Source: Rebecca billardiae RCC1528
Lineage: Eukaryota; Haptophyta
Direction: 5' to 3'
Length of the DNA: 64,000 nucleotides
Assembly: GCA_965240325.2 (NCBI GenBank)
Contig: OZ251245.1
Coordinates: 1,302,001-1,366,000 of the forward strand
Shown: piece by piece, positions 54,821 through 64,000 of the stretch
Layout: the number at the start of each line of letters is the position of its first letter
How positions within the stretch are numbered: the first letter of the stretch is position 1
Translations under genes and position numbers: made by a program
The notes under the pieces: generated by a model
Told to the model about the DNA's origin: nothing
Database searches by the model: none
What the model saw: the letters and a program-made list of their open reading frames with translations, nothing else

Positions 54821-56944
54821 TCAGGCCGCGCTGGCTCCGCGGCCCGGACTAGCGGATGCCACGGTAGTGGGCGCAGCCTGCGGCGCGCGGAGCGGCGCGA
54901 GCACCCAGCGCGTTGCCGCTGCCACCGAGGCGGCGCGTTCCGCGTGCCGCTCGGCGGGCGCGCCCTCCGCCACCAGGGCCGCGGCCGCCGGGGCCAGCAG
55001 CCGCGCGGAGGCCGAGGGCGGCGGCGCGCCGCCCGGCGCTCGCAGCCACCACCGCCACCGCCACTGCCACGCGACACGCGGCGGTGTGGCGGGCTCGTCG
55101 GCGTGTGCGCCCGGTCTGGGCACCGCCGGCGTGCTGCCGTCGCCCGCCCCCGCCTCCGCCGCCGCCGCCGCCTCCGCCATCGCCTCGGCCCGGCCGATCG
55201 GCGCGCCCGGCGCGAGCGCGGGCGCGCGCTCCCCCTGCGGCGCCCGCGCGGAGGTGGCAGGTGTGGAGGTGGCAGGTGTGGGGTGCTGGCTGTAGCGGTA
55301 TGCGCCGTGCTCGGCCGCGCTGTCCACCGCGGGGCCGCACGCGTCCGCGCCGGCGGCGTCGGCGCGCGGCGCGCCCGGCGCGCCGCTCGCGTGCAGCACG
55401 AGCGCCGCGCGCCACGCGGCGTACACCGGGTCCCACAGCGCGAGCGCGGGCGGCAGCAGCGGGCCGTGCACGCGCGCCACCGCCGAGAGCGCGCACGCGC
55501 CTCCGAGCAGGCAGCGCAGCGCGACGGAGGAGGCGCCGGCGGTGGGCCCGAGCGTGAAGGAGTGCGCGAGGTCGAGCAGCCGGAAGAGGCGCGGCAGCCG
55601 CACCGACGCGTGCGTCGCGAGCACGCCGGTGAAGAGCAGCCGGCGCAGCGCATAGTCCGCGCCCAGCGCGGCGCACGCAGACGCCGTCACGCGCGTGGCC
55701 CACGTGCGCTGCCGCAGCGGCGCGCACAGCAGGCTGAAGGCGAGCGCGCTGCCCGCGGCGCTCACGGCGGCGAAGGCGATGGCGGTGGTGGCCGCGCAGC
55801 ACGCGACGAGGTAGAGCGCCCAGTACAGCGAGAACGCGCTGTCGGGCGGCCCGGCGCGCGCGAGCGCCGCCGAGCCCGGCGGTTGGCGCTGCTGCTGCCG
55901 CCGCGCGCGGCCGAGCGCGCGCCACGCGGCCGCCTTCCAGCCGAGCTCGTTCGCGGCGGCGGCGAGCGCGCCGAGGCGGAGGGAGGGCGCGAGCGCGCGC
56001 GCGGCGGGGAGCGCGGCGGCGCGCAGGAGCCGCTCGCCCCGCGCGAGCACCTCCTGCGCCGCCGCCGGCGCGCGCGCCGCCTCGAGCGCCACGCGCGCCG
56101 CGCGCAGCTGCTCGAGCGCGCCGCCCACCGCCGCCTCGGCGCGCGCGCTCGCCGCGCTCGCCGCGACGAGCTGCGCGCACAGCGCGACGGCGAGCGTGGC
56201 GGCGGAGAGCGCGGCGGCGATGAGCAGCCGGAGGGGCCAGTGCGGCCGCGGCTGCGCGTCGCGCGGCGGCTCGCTGCCGCGCGCCACCTCGACGGGCAGC
56301 TCCGCCGCCGTCCAGTCCGCCGCGCACCGCGCGCCGCGCGCGCACGCGTCCGCGCGCTCGCGCGCCGCGCCGCCGCGCCGCGCCGCCGGCCGGTCGAAGA
56401 GGAGGAGGCGGAGGACGAGCGCGAGCACGGCGGCGAAGGAGAGCGCGTCGAACACCGCGAGCATCGTCGCGACGACGCTCGCCGGCGTCGGCGCCGCGCT
56501 CGCGCCGCGCGCGGCGCACGCGCGCAGCTCGGCGCCCGCGGCGACGGCGAGGCCGGCCGCGTACGGCAGCGCGAGCACGCGCCAGTAGCGGCCGTGCCAG
56601 CGCGAGTTGGCGAGGCCGAGGATGCAGGCGAACGGGAGCGCCTGCGAGAGGTCCGTCAGCGCGTACAGCAGCCGGCCCACGCGCCGGCCGAACGCGCCGC
56701 CGCCCAGCGCGTGCGGCGCGCGGCACACGGGCACGCTCGCGCCGACCGCGGCCGAGAGCACAAACGCGTACGCCTTGAGCGAGAGGCCGGCGAAGACGAG
56801 GACGGCGAGGGCGCGCGAGTGGCAGCCGCGCCCGCTCACGAGGTCGAGGGGCACGGGGCACCGGCCGTCCACCCACGCCACGGCGCGCTTGACGGCGCGC
56901 AGCGTGGTGAAGCCCTCGTGTCGATCCCTTCGTCCCGCATCCAT
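54821..56944 (-). CDS. Multipass membrane protein, possibly STRA6-like (RBP-receptor family)
   Basis: A single exon of 707 residues, ATG at 56944 (the frame's upstream start is a GTG). About nine hydrophobic spans are visible, among them ALAVLVFAGLSLKAYAFVLS, LLYALTDLSQALPFACILGL, ATMLAVFDALSFAAVLALVL, LLIAAALSAATLAVALCAQL and LYLVACCAATTAIAFAAVSA. An amphipathic Ala/Glu/Arg helix near 270-340 lies between spans. Near residue 500, CALSAVARVHGPLLPPALAL followed by WDPVYAAWRAALVLH resembles the conserved C-terminal block of STRA6-type retinol transporters. That assignment rests on one remembered motif and is tentative. The last about 180 residues are an Ala/Pro/Ser-rich cytoplasmic tail. Confidence 0.55.
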   Translation of the reverse strand: MDAGRRDRHEGFTTLRAVKRAVAWVDGRCPVPLDLVSGRGCHSRALAVLVFAGLSLKAYAFVLSAAVGASVPVCRAPHALGGGAFGRRVGRLLYALTDLSQALPFACILGLANSRWHGRYWRVLALPYAAGLAVAAGAELRACAARGASAAPTPASVVATMLAVFDALSFAAVLALVLRLLLFDRPAARRGGAARERADACARGARCAADWTAAELPVEVARGSEPPRDAQPRPHWPLRLLIAAALSAATLAVALCAQLVAASAASARAEAAVGGALEQLRAARVALEAARAPAAAQEVLARGERLLRAAALPAARALAPSLRLGALAAAANELGWKAAAWRALGRARRQQQRQPPGSAALARAGPPDSAFSLYWALYLVACCAATTAIAFAAVSAAGSALAFSLLCAPLRQRTWATRVTASACAALGADYALRRLLFTGVLATHASVRLPRLFRLLDLAHSFTLGPTAGASSVALRCLLGGACALSAVARVHGPLLPPALALWDPVYAAWRAALVLHASGAPGAPRADAAGADACGPAVDSAAEHGAYRYSQHPTPATSTPATSARAPQGERAPALAPGAPIGRAEAMAEAAAAAEAGAGDGSTPAVPRPGAHADEPATPPRVAWQWRWRWWLRAPGGAPPPSASARLLAPAAAALVAEGAPAERHAERAASVAAATRWVLAPLRAPQAAPTTVASASPGRGASAA

Positions 56945-57182
56945 CGTGCCCACCGGCACGGGCGGGTCGTTTGCTCGTTCGCGCGCCTGTCCGGGGGGGC
57001 TTCATCAGCGCCACACGGACACCGCCAAGGCGCCCGGACCCGGCCCAGGCCGCGTCGCCGCCCTGCTCCGTCGTGCCAGGGCGAGGGCGAGAGAGCCACC
57101 CCCGCACTCCGCAGCGGCAGCGCGTGCCTCGTTCGGCGCAGCGCCCCCCCGTGCGAGCAGCCGCCGCCCACCCGCGCGCGCC
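56945..57182. promoter_or_regulatory. 238-bp bidirectional promoter between the STRA6-like gene and eIF3c
   Basis: The start codons are divergent and only 238 bp apart. The sequence is GC-rich with C-runs (for example CGCCCCCCCGTG near 57142) and no TATA box. Confidence 0.5.
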
Positions 57183-57759
57183 ATGTCAAAGTTCTTCGCC
57201 GCCGGCTCGTCCTCGGACGAGAGCGAGTCCGAGGACGAGTCGATCTCGTCCGAGGAGGACGAGCAGCGGCCGCAGCAGTCGGCGCCGCTCGGCCGCGCCG
57301 CCTTCCTCAAGTCGGACTCGGAGGACTCGGAGGACGAGGGCCCGCGCGTGGTCAAGTCCGCGCGGGACAAGCGGTGGGAGGCGATGCTCGCGACGATCAA
57401 GGGCATGCGCAACCACCTCAAGATCGGCGACTGGAACGGGCTCGTCTCCGACTACGACACGCTGCACCGGCAGCTCACCAAGGCGAGCGCGATCGTCGCC
57501 AAGGAGGGGCTGCCCAAGTTCTACCTCAAGGCGCTGCTGATGGTCGAGGCGCACACGAACAAGACGCTCGAGGACAAGGACGTCAAGAAGAAGATGTCCC
57601 CGACCAACGCCAAGTCGCTCAACTCGATGAAGCAGAAGATCCGCAAGACGACGCGAGAGCCCGAGCTCGAGGCGCCGCTCGCCGAGCTGCGCGCGAGCAG
57701 CTTCAACGCGCTCAAGGACGACCCGCTCGACGACGACGACGACGACGACGACGACTGGC

Positions 57760-57797
<38 letters not shown>

Positions 57798-60351
57798 TCC
57801 TCCTCTGAGGACTCGGACGCGGGCGCGCCGCCCAAGGGCGCCAAGCCCAAGCCGCCCAAGCCCGCCAAGCCGCCCAAGCCGTCGGCCGAGGAGAAGAAGG
57901 CGCAGGCGGCGGCGCTGAGCGCGGCGGAGAAGCAGGAGCAGATCGAGCGCGACGTCGACAAGCGCCTCGACGAGCTCCTCGCCATGCGCGGGCGCAAGGG
58001 CACCGACCGGCAGGGCCAGGCGCGCACGCTGCGTGAGCTGCACGGCCTCACGGAGCGCCCCACCAAGAAGCTCGAGCTGCTGCTCCACCTCGTCACGGCG
58101 TACTTCGACATGAACGCGAACATGCTCACGCTGATGAGCCACGCGAACTGGACGGCCGCCTTCGACACGCTCACCGCCGCCGTCGACGCCGTCGTCGCCG
58201 ACCCGACGCTCGAGCGCTCGGCGGTCGTCGGCGACGCGCCGTCGGCGCCCGCGCCGCCGCCCGCGGACGGCGCGGAGGAGGGCGAGCTGGACGAGGCCGA
58301 CGCGGAGGCGGCGGCGGCGGCGGCGGCGGACGCCGAGTCGTCGGCGGCGCTGCGGCTGTCGAACGTGTCGGCCAACCTGCTCGCCTTCGCCGAGCGCCTC
58401 GACGACGAGTACTACAAGGCGCTGCAGCAGCAGCCCTTCACCGAGGGCGCGGCCGTCTCTGTCTCCGAGTCGGGCGACAAGACGACCTACCTCGCTCGGC
58501 TGCGCGACGAGCCGCGGCTGGTGCGGCTGCTGACGGGGCTGCTCGAGTACTTCAAGTCGGCGGGCGCGGGGAAGCCGGCCAACCTCCCCGCCGCCGCGCG
58601 CGTCGGCGCGCGCATCATCGAGCGCGTGTACTACAAGGCGCAGTCCACCTTCGACGCGCAGTGGGCGGAGGCGAAGCGGCGGCGCGCGCTGCTGGCGCAG
58701 CAGGAGGCCGCGGCCAAGCACGCGGGCGACGAGGCGGGCGCGCAGGCGGCGGCGGCGGCGGCGGCGTCGATCGTGGACCCCGAGGTGGTGAACGTCTCCG
58801 CGCGCATCGAGGAGCTCACCGCCCTCGTCTACGCCGAGGCGGACGAGCGCTCCAAGACGCGCGCGCTGCTGTGCCACGCCTTCCACCACGCGCGGCACGA
58901 GCGCTTCACGGTGTCGCGCGACATGCTGCTGATGAGCCACCTGCAGGACAGCATCGGGTACTCGGACGTGAGCACGCAGATCCTGTACAACCGCGCGATC
59001 GTGCGCGTCGGCATCGCCGCCTTCCACCACGGCCAGTACGCCGAGTGCGCCGCCGCGCTCGGCGAGATCGTCGGCGCCAACCGGCAGCGCGAGCTGCTGG
59101 CGCAGGGGCTGTCGTCCGCGCGCTACAACGAGCGCAACGCCGAGCAGGAGAAGCTCGAGCGGCGGCGGCAGGTGCCGTTCCACATGCACATCTCGCTCGA
59201 GCTGGTGGAGGCGTGCTTCCTCGTCTCCACGCTGCTGCTCGAGCTGCCGCTCCTCTGCGCGCAGCGCGCCTCGCCCAAGCGGCGCGTGCCCATGTCCAAG
59301 GCGCTGCGCCGGCTGCTGGACGCGTACGACCGGCTCGTCTTTGCCGCGCCCGCCGAGCACCTGCGCGAGCACGTGATGGCGGCGGCGCACCTGCTGCTCG
59401 ACGGGCAGTGGCGGCAGGCGAGCGCCACCATCACCACGCTGCCCGCGTGGGACCAGATGAGCGAGCCGAGCAAGACGCGCGCGATGCTGCAGGGTGCGTG
59501 GCGCGCGCTCGCGTGCGCGCTCACGCCCCCCGTCTGTGGCGCCTCACGCCCCCCGTCTGTGGCGCGCGCACACACACGCGCGCGCTGTTGCCGCGTGCAG
59601 CCCGGCTGCAGGAGGAAGGGCTGCGCGCGTACCTGCTCACCTTCGCCACGGCGTACTCGACGGTGAGCGTGGCGCAGCTCGCCGAGCGCTTCGAGCTGCC
59701 CCCGCCCAAGGTGCACGCCGTCGTCTCCAAGATGCTGCACGCGGACGAGCTGCCGTGCGCGCTGTGGGACGGGCCTTCGGGCGCACTCGCGGTCGCGGCC
59801 AACACCGAGCCGAGCGCGCTGCAGCAGCTCGCCATCTCGCTGGCGGACAAGGCGTCGCAGCTCGTCGAGAGCAACGAGCGGCTGCTCGACGCGCGCACGG
59901 GCGGGTGCGCGCCGCGCGCGCGCCGAGCGCCGACGGCCCCGCGCCGCCCCGCGCGCCGCCCGCGCCGCCGCCGCCGAGCTCAGCAGCCGCGACCACGCGC
60001 GCGCCCCGCCCCGTGCGCGCGCGCGCGTGCAGCTACGGGTACAAGTACGACATCAAGCCGCCGTGGGGGCAGCGCGGCGGCGACGGTGGCAACCGCGGTG
60101 GCTGGGGCGGCGAGCACGGCGGGCGCGGCGGCGGCGGCGGCGGCGGCTACGGCGGGCGCGGCGGCGGCGGCGGCTACCGCGGCGGCGGCGGTGGCTACCG
60201 CGGCGGCGGCAGGGGCGGCGGCGGCGGCGGCTACGGCGGGCGCGGGCGCGGCGGCGACCGGCAGCAGCAGCAGACGTACGGCGCGCGCGACCAGCGCAGC
60301 GGCTACGGCGGCGGCGGCGGCGGCGGCGGCGGGCGCTACCAGCGCTACTGA
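57183..60351 (+). CDS. EIF3C: Translation initiation factor eIF3 subunit C, three exons
   Basis: CDS join(57183..59493, 59601..59904, 60033..60351), 977 residues. Intron 1 (107 nt, GTGCGT) rebuilds AMLQ|ARLQEEGLRAYLLTF. Intron 2 (128 nt, GTGCGC) rebuilds LLDARTGG|YGYKYDI. eIF3c is a PCI-domain core subunit of eIF3, bridging eIF3 to eIF1/eIF5 on the 40S ribosome. The acidic Ser-rich N-terminus MSKFFAAGSSSDESESEDES is typical of the family. An Asp run fills about 184-206. A family core follows: ELLLHLVTAYFDMN, LLCHAFHHARHERFTVSRDM and VPFHMHISLELVEACFLVST. The PCI/winged-helix region spans about 735-870 (LAERFELPPPKVHAVVSKML). The C-terminus is a Gly/Tyr/Arg RGG-like tail (GGYGGRGGGGGYRGGG), a possible RNA-binding addition. 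Confidence 0.96.
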
Positions 60352-60850
60352 GCGCCCGCGCCCGCAATGCGCCCGCGCCCAGCCGGGCAGCCGCGCGCCG
60401 CCCGCTCCGGCTTGGCCCGGACGACTGGCGGCCGCGCGTCGGGCCGCCGGCCGCACGCGGACGACTGCGCCGGCTTCGTTCGCGCGGCGCGTGATGACCA
60501 ACGCGCTACGACTGTGATGATGACCATCAGCGCTCGCACGCCAGGCCACGGCCGCGGCTCTTGAGCAGTGTGCTCGCCCGTGCGCCTCGGCTGAAGTGAC
60601 GCACTGAAGCATGCGATCGCGAGCGGCGCGGAAAAACAAATAAACTATACGGCCCACGGCCCGCCCTGGTGTTGTACAGTTTACCGGATAAGAATAAGAG
60701 ACGCACACAGCTCATCTTATTCTTAGTACCGTGTTCAGTGTTGTACAAGTCGTTGCCACTGCCACTGGTTGGACGTCGTCCCTCCGACCCGCCTTCGCGA
60801 GCCTCCGACCCCGCCTCCGCCGTCCATTGCACGCTCATCAATCACGCCCG
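60352..60850. promoter_or_regulatory. eIF3c 3' flank and AP2-gene promoter, with a hairpin
   Basis: 499 bp. An AT-rich AAAAACAAATAAACTATA stretch (60631-60648) may be an A-rich 3'-end or core-promoter element. At 60689-60725 a 10-bp inverted pair TAAGAATAAG/CTTATTCTTA encloses a 17-base loop that contains most of the dispersed AGAGACGCACACAGCTCA motif. Confidence 0.5.
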
Positions 60851-61849
60851 ATGGCGGAGGAGGCACCAGCGGACAGGAGCTACGTGGGCCTGCGCCACGG
60901 CGGCCCGGGCAGGACGCTGTGGTACGCGCAAGTCCAGCGCCTCGGCGCGTCGTACAAGTCGCGGCTGTGCAGCAGCCGCGTGGAGGCCGCGCGGCTGTAC
61001 GACGACCTCGTGCGCGAGCACGGCCTCGTGGGCGTGAAGGCACTCAACTTCCCGTGCGAAGGCGAGCCCCAGCCGGCACCGAGGACTGCGAAGCGAACCG
61101 TCGAGTACGACGACGAAACTACGGACGACGACTATCCTGAGATGACCCTGGTGACGCCCGGCAAGCGAGCGCGTGCGCGGCGGGGAGAGGACGACCCGAG
61201 CTACGCGCCGGGCGATGAGCAGAGCTCCGCGCGGCTGGTGACGCTGCCCAAGAAACGCAGCCGCGCGCGCAAAGCGAGCAAGTACGCGGGCGTGTGCTTC
61301 AACGCCGTGAACCGCGAGGAGGTGGCGTGGAAGGCGACGGTGACCGACAAGAGGCGCAAGCAGCACTGGACGCAGAGCTACCCGACCGAGGAGGAGGCCG
61401 CGCGCGGCCATGATGAGCTCGTGCGCGCGCTGCAGCTGGTGGGCAGCCGGCCGCTCAACTTCCCGCGCCCGGGTGAGTGCGTGCCCAAGCCGGTCGCCAA
61501 GCGTAGCCCGTACATCGGCGTGTACTGCGCCGTACCAGAGTGTGCGCGCATCAGGGGGTCGGGGCGCATGTGGTACGCGCTGCTGACACAGGGCGGCGTC
61601 GTCAAGAGGTCCGCCTCCTGCTTCGCCACACCGCACGAGGCGGCGAAGGCGTACGACGCGCTCGTGCGCAGGCACGGGCTCGAGGCGACGAGGCCGCTCA
61701 ACTTCCCGGACGAGGGCCATCCTGCCAATCCTGCGCAGCACTTGAACCAGCAGGCGGCGTCGGCAGGCCCGGGGCCGGAGGCGCAGGTGGAGCAGCGCCG
61801 CCAGCGGAGTGATGACGATGAGACGACCGACAATGACGACTACACATGA
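60851..61849 (+). CDS. Protein with three AP2/ERF-like DNA-binding domains
   Basis: A single exon of 332 residues. ATG at 60851 was chosen because the upstream frame start is a GTG. Three AP2-like units are visible. Unit 1 (about 10-75) has SYVGLRHGG, LWYAQVQRLG, EAARLYDDLVREHG and ALNFP. Unit 2 (about 140-200) has KYAGVCFNAVNREEVAWKAT, EAARGHDELVRALQ and PLNFP. Unit 3 (about 213-290) has PYIGVYCAVPE, MWYALLTQGG, EAAKAYDALVRRHG and PLNFP. Each keeps the YxGV strand, the W in strand 2/3, the helix EAAxxYDxLVRxHG and the LNFP end of plant and algal AP2 domains. The linkers are acidic (DDETTDDDYPE) and basic (KKRSRARKASK, a possible nuclear signal). The C-terminus repeats DDDETTDNDDY. It is likely a nuclear transcription factor; targets are unknown. 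Confidence 0.88.
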   Translation: MAEEAPADRSYVGLRHGGPGRTLWYAQVQRLGASYKSRLCSSRVEAARLYDDLVREHGLVGVKALNFPCEGEPQPAPRTAKRTVEYDDETTDDDYPEMTLVTPGKRARARRGEDDPSYAPGDEQSSARLVTLPKKRSRARKASKYAGVCFNAVNREEVAWKATVTDKRRKQHWTQSYPTEEEAARGHDELVRALQLVGSRPLNFPRPGECVPKPVAKRSPYIGVYCAVPECARIRGSGRMWYALLTQGGVVKRSASCFATPHEAAKAYDALVRRHGLEATRPLNFPDEGHPANPAQHLNQQAASAGPGPEAQVEQRRQRSDDDETTDNDDYT

Positions 61850-61962
61850 GACGTCGTGTCTCAGACTCTCATCACGACTTATTGCTCCGGCCCGCAGACG
61901 CAGTGAGCGCGCATCACCCGGTGAGAGCAGTAGCCTTGGCTGCGCTTATACCATTCAGGCGG

Positions 61963-62019
61963 GCATTGCCGGGTTGCACCCGGCAATGCTGCATTCACCC
62001 CGGTCCTACCGGAATGCAG
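61963..62019. other. Two adjacent stem-loops downstream of the AP2 gene
   Basis: Hairpin 1, 61963-61989: arm GCATTGCCGGGT, loop TGC, perfect 12-bp complement. Hairpin 2, 61989-62019: outer arm CTGCATTC with its 8-bp complement and inner CGGT/ACCG around CCT. The stems are 114-170 bp after the stop codon and could be a structured 3' UTR or 3'-end signal. Confidence 0.6.
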
Positions 62020-62139
62020 GGCTCGCCCCGCTGGCCTACAGCTCTGTGACCGTCAGCGCCGCGCGCCACATACCAGGCCACCACGACTTCATCAATACTG
62101 CTGCACGCATGATGGTACCAGTAGTGACAGAGTACTGGC

Positions 62140-62455
62140 GGTACCGTGCTGCTCGCATGGTATGGTACTGCTGCGCGCATGGTATGGTACTGCTGCGTGC
62201 ATGATGGTATGGTACTGCTGCGCGCATGGTATGGTACTGCTGTGCGCATGGTAGTATGGTACTCTGCTGCACGCATCGGATCAGGAGTATGTACTGCTGC
62301 TGCGCGCATGGTATGGTACTGCCGCGTGCATGGTATGGTACTGCTGCACGCATGATGGTATGGTACTGGCGGTACTGCTGCGCGCATGGTATGGCACTGC
62401 TGTGCGCATGGTATGGTACTGCTGCGTGCATGGTATGCCGTACTGCTGCACGCAA
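62140..62455. repeat. Minisatellite, about 22-bp unit
   Basis: Variants of GCGCATGGTATGGTACTGCT repeat with irregular spacers (TGATGG insertions, CATCGGATCAGGAGT break). Confidence 0.85.
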
Positions 62456-63031
62456 GACTACAAGCGCGCAGGTGGTGGGAGCCGCAAGCAGAAGCAAGCG
62501 CGCAGGTGGTGGGAGTGCTCGCAGGTGGTGGGAGAAGCAAGAAGCAGCAGCTCGAAGCAGCAGGCACTCCGATGCGGCACCTCCCGAAGCTGCTGCATCC
62601 TTCTGACCGCCCGTGGTTTGCGGACCGGAAGCGTCCGCGACTGCGAGCCGCACGCGCACGCGGTGCGCGCAGCGGTCATGGCGCTGGGTCCGGCGAGCAG
62701 CCGGGGTGAGGTTCAGGTACGAGGGGCACACACTATTCCGCATGCGCCTTGGCACCGACCACGCGCCGCATCCACTGGGAGATCTGCGGCCGCAAGAAGC
62801 GCGCGCCTTGGCGAGGGCGAAGCATCGTAGACCCGCCTGCGCGCAGTGCTTCCGCACCGCCGGCCGGGGCGGTCCGGCACTGCTTGCTTGGTGTTTGTCC
62901 GGCTTCCTCAGCATCATGACATCATCACAGTCCTCACTCCTTCACCGATCACTGTGCACCGATCTCTTGAAGGGAGCGAGCAACGGCGGAGGACGAAGCT
63001 GAAGCAGTGTGCTCTTGCCGAACCGCGTGGT

Positions 63032-63640
63032 CGGCACACACTGGCACACACTGGCACACACTGGCACACACTGGCACACACTGGCACACACTGGCACACA
63101 CTGGCACACACTGGCACACACTGGCACACACTGGCACACACTGGCACACACTGGCACACACTGGCACACACTGGCACACACTGGCACACACTGGCACACA
63201 CTGGCACACACTGGCACACACTGGCACACACTGGCACACACTGGCACACACTGGCACACACTGGCACACACTGGCACACACTGGCACACACTGGCACACA
63301 CTGGCACACACTGGCACACACTGGCACACACTGGCACACACTGGCACACACTGGCACACACTGGCACACACTGGCACACACTGGCACACACTGGCACACA
63401 CTGGCACACACTGGCACACACTGGCACACACTGGCACACACTGGCACACACTGGCACACACTGGCACACACTGGCACACACTGGCACACACTGGCACACA
63501 CTGGCACACACTGGCACACACTGGCACACACTGGCACACACTGGCACACACTGGCACACACTGGCACACACTGGCACACACTGGCACACACTGGCACACA
63601 CTGGCACACACTGGCACACACTGGCACACACTGGCACACT
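63032..63640. repeat. 10-bp minisatellite (GGCACACACT)n, about 60 perfect copies
   Basis: About 600 bp of uninterrupted identical decamers. Because 10 is not a multiple of three, every frame reads through as a 10-residue cycle (HTGTHWHTLA on plus, VCQCVPVCAS on minus). The long frames seen here on both strands are therefore products of the repeat and not genes. Confidence 0.97.
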
Positions 63641-64000
63641 GGCGAAAGCGAGCCTCCCCAAGGGTGGTTGCTCAGGGTCGCCGACTCCAGCGGAGTCCGG
63701 CGCCGGAACTTCACCTCCGATTTTTTGCGGCGGCGCGGCGTGCGGGGCCGCCGCCGCTGTGGCGGGCCGCTCGGGGCGTGCACGGCGTGGGCTCGTGCGG
63801 CCGCTGCCGCGCACGCCGAGCGATCCGGCGCGGGCTCGCGGCTTGTCGATGGCCTCGCGCGCCGCAGCGCGGCGCGCGCCTTGCCTAGCTTCGCCTGTCT
63901 CGCGCCTTGGCCGCCGTGCACGCGTGCGCCGCCAAACCGCAAGCTCGGCATAGCTCTCAGCCGAGCGTGCACGTGCCTTGCGCGACGCGACGCGGGCATT
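63641..64000. other. Right end of window, no gene recognised
   Basis: 360 bp, GC-rich from 63720. A minus-strand frame is open to the window edge (Arg/Ala-rich) and continues into the decamer repeat. It has no motif, so a gene entering from the right cannot be confirmed or excluded. Confidence 0.3.

Larger units (their letters stand above)
61850..63031. other. Repetitive interval: hairpins, a GGTATGGTACTGCTGC minisatellite and a short GC-rich stretch
   Basis: No gene is supported. Two adjacent stem-loops lie at 61963-62019. A minisatellite spans about 62140-62455. A short repeat of AGCAAGCGCGCAGGTGGTGGGAG-type sequence lies near 62460-62550. The rest (62550-63031) is GC-rich with uninformative frames. 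Confidence 0.5.

Noticed and set aside
62914-63999. Cys-rich frames (VCQCVPVCAS cycles) on the minus strand and HTGTHWHTLA frames on plus
   Set aside because: Generated by the perfect 10-bp repeat, which stays open in every frame whatever its function.

Overview
This window is nuclear DNA from a very GC-rich, gene-dense eukaryotic alga. The case for eukaryote is 12 short GT-AG introns and genes for spliceosomal SF3B1, eIF3c and BRX1. The case for a red-lineage (chromist) alga is a RedCAP-like light-harvesting protein with a signal-peptide-like N-terminus. The IPT/PA14/G8 giant secreted protein, the AP2 protein and the compact GC-rich genes would fit a haptophyte or a pelagophyte. I cannot decide between them from sequence alone. 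No bacterial operon, CRISPR array, confident tRNA or rRNA was seen.

Layout. 1-894 (-): 5' part of a coiled-coil/possible TPR gene that leaves the window. 1349-2392 (-): RedCAP-like gene, head to head with 2699-7545 (+), SF3B1. 7546-10477: no confident gene; AT-rich inverted repeats, a tandem duplication and a perfect palindrome. 10478-11481 (-): hemerythrin/HHE protein. 11816-14431 (-): PAQR receptor with a long N-terminal membrane extension. 14860-16380 (-): F-box/RCC1 protein. 18212-23150 (-): large receptor with two periplasmic-binding-like ectodomains, one membrane span and a TIR-like cytoplasmic domain. 24374-25368 (+): LEA-type 11-mer repeat protein with a presequence-like N-terminus. 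25857-27446 (-): sulfotransferase-like type II membrane protein. 28351-30697: foldback DNA element with 39-bp terminal inverted repeats. 30881-32066 (-): gamma-glutamyl hydrolase. 33589-49467 (-): one uninterrupted 15.9-kb frame for a 5292-residue fibrocystin-L-like secreted protein with two proline-rich hinges. 49879-51060 (-): kinase-like protein. 53056-54141 (+): BRX1. 54821-56944 (-): STRA6-like multipass protein, head to head with 57183-60351 (+), eIF3c. 60851-61849 (+): triple AP2-like protein. 61850-64000: hairpins and minisatellites, including about 600 bp of a 10-bp repeat.

The genes are a mix of housekeeping (splicing, ribosome assembly, translation initiation), plastid light harvesting, and surface or secreted proteins (receptor, PAQR, fibrocystin-like, STRA6-like, GGH). 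Neighbours look functionally unrelated, although two pairs share short bidirectional promoters. Introns are small (about 90-305 nt), and ten of the twelve begin GTGCG rather than GTAAG/GTGAG. All exon joins below were inferred by hand from frame, GT/AG sites and protein-family continuity.
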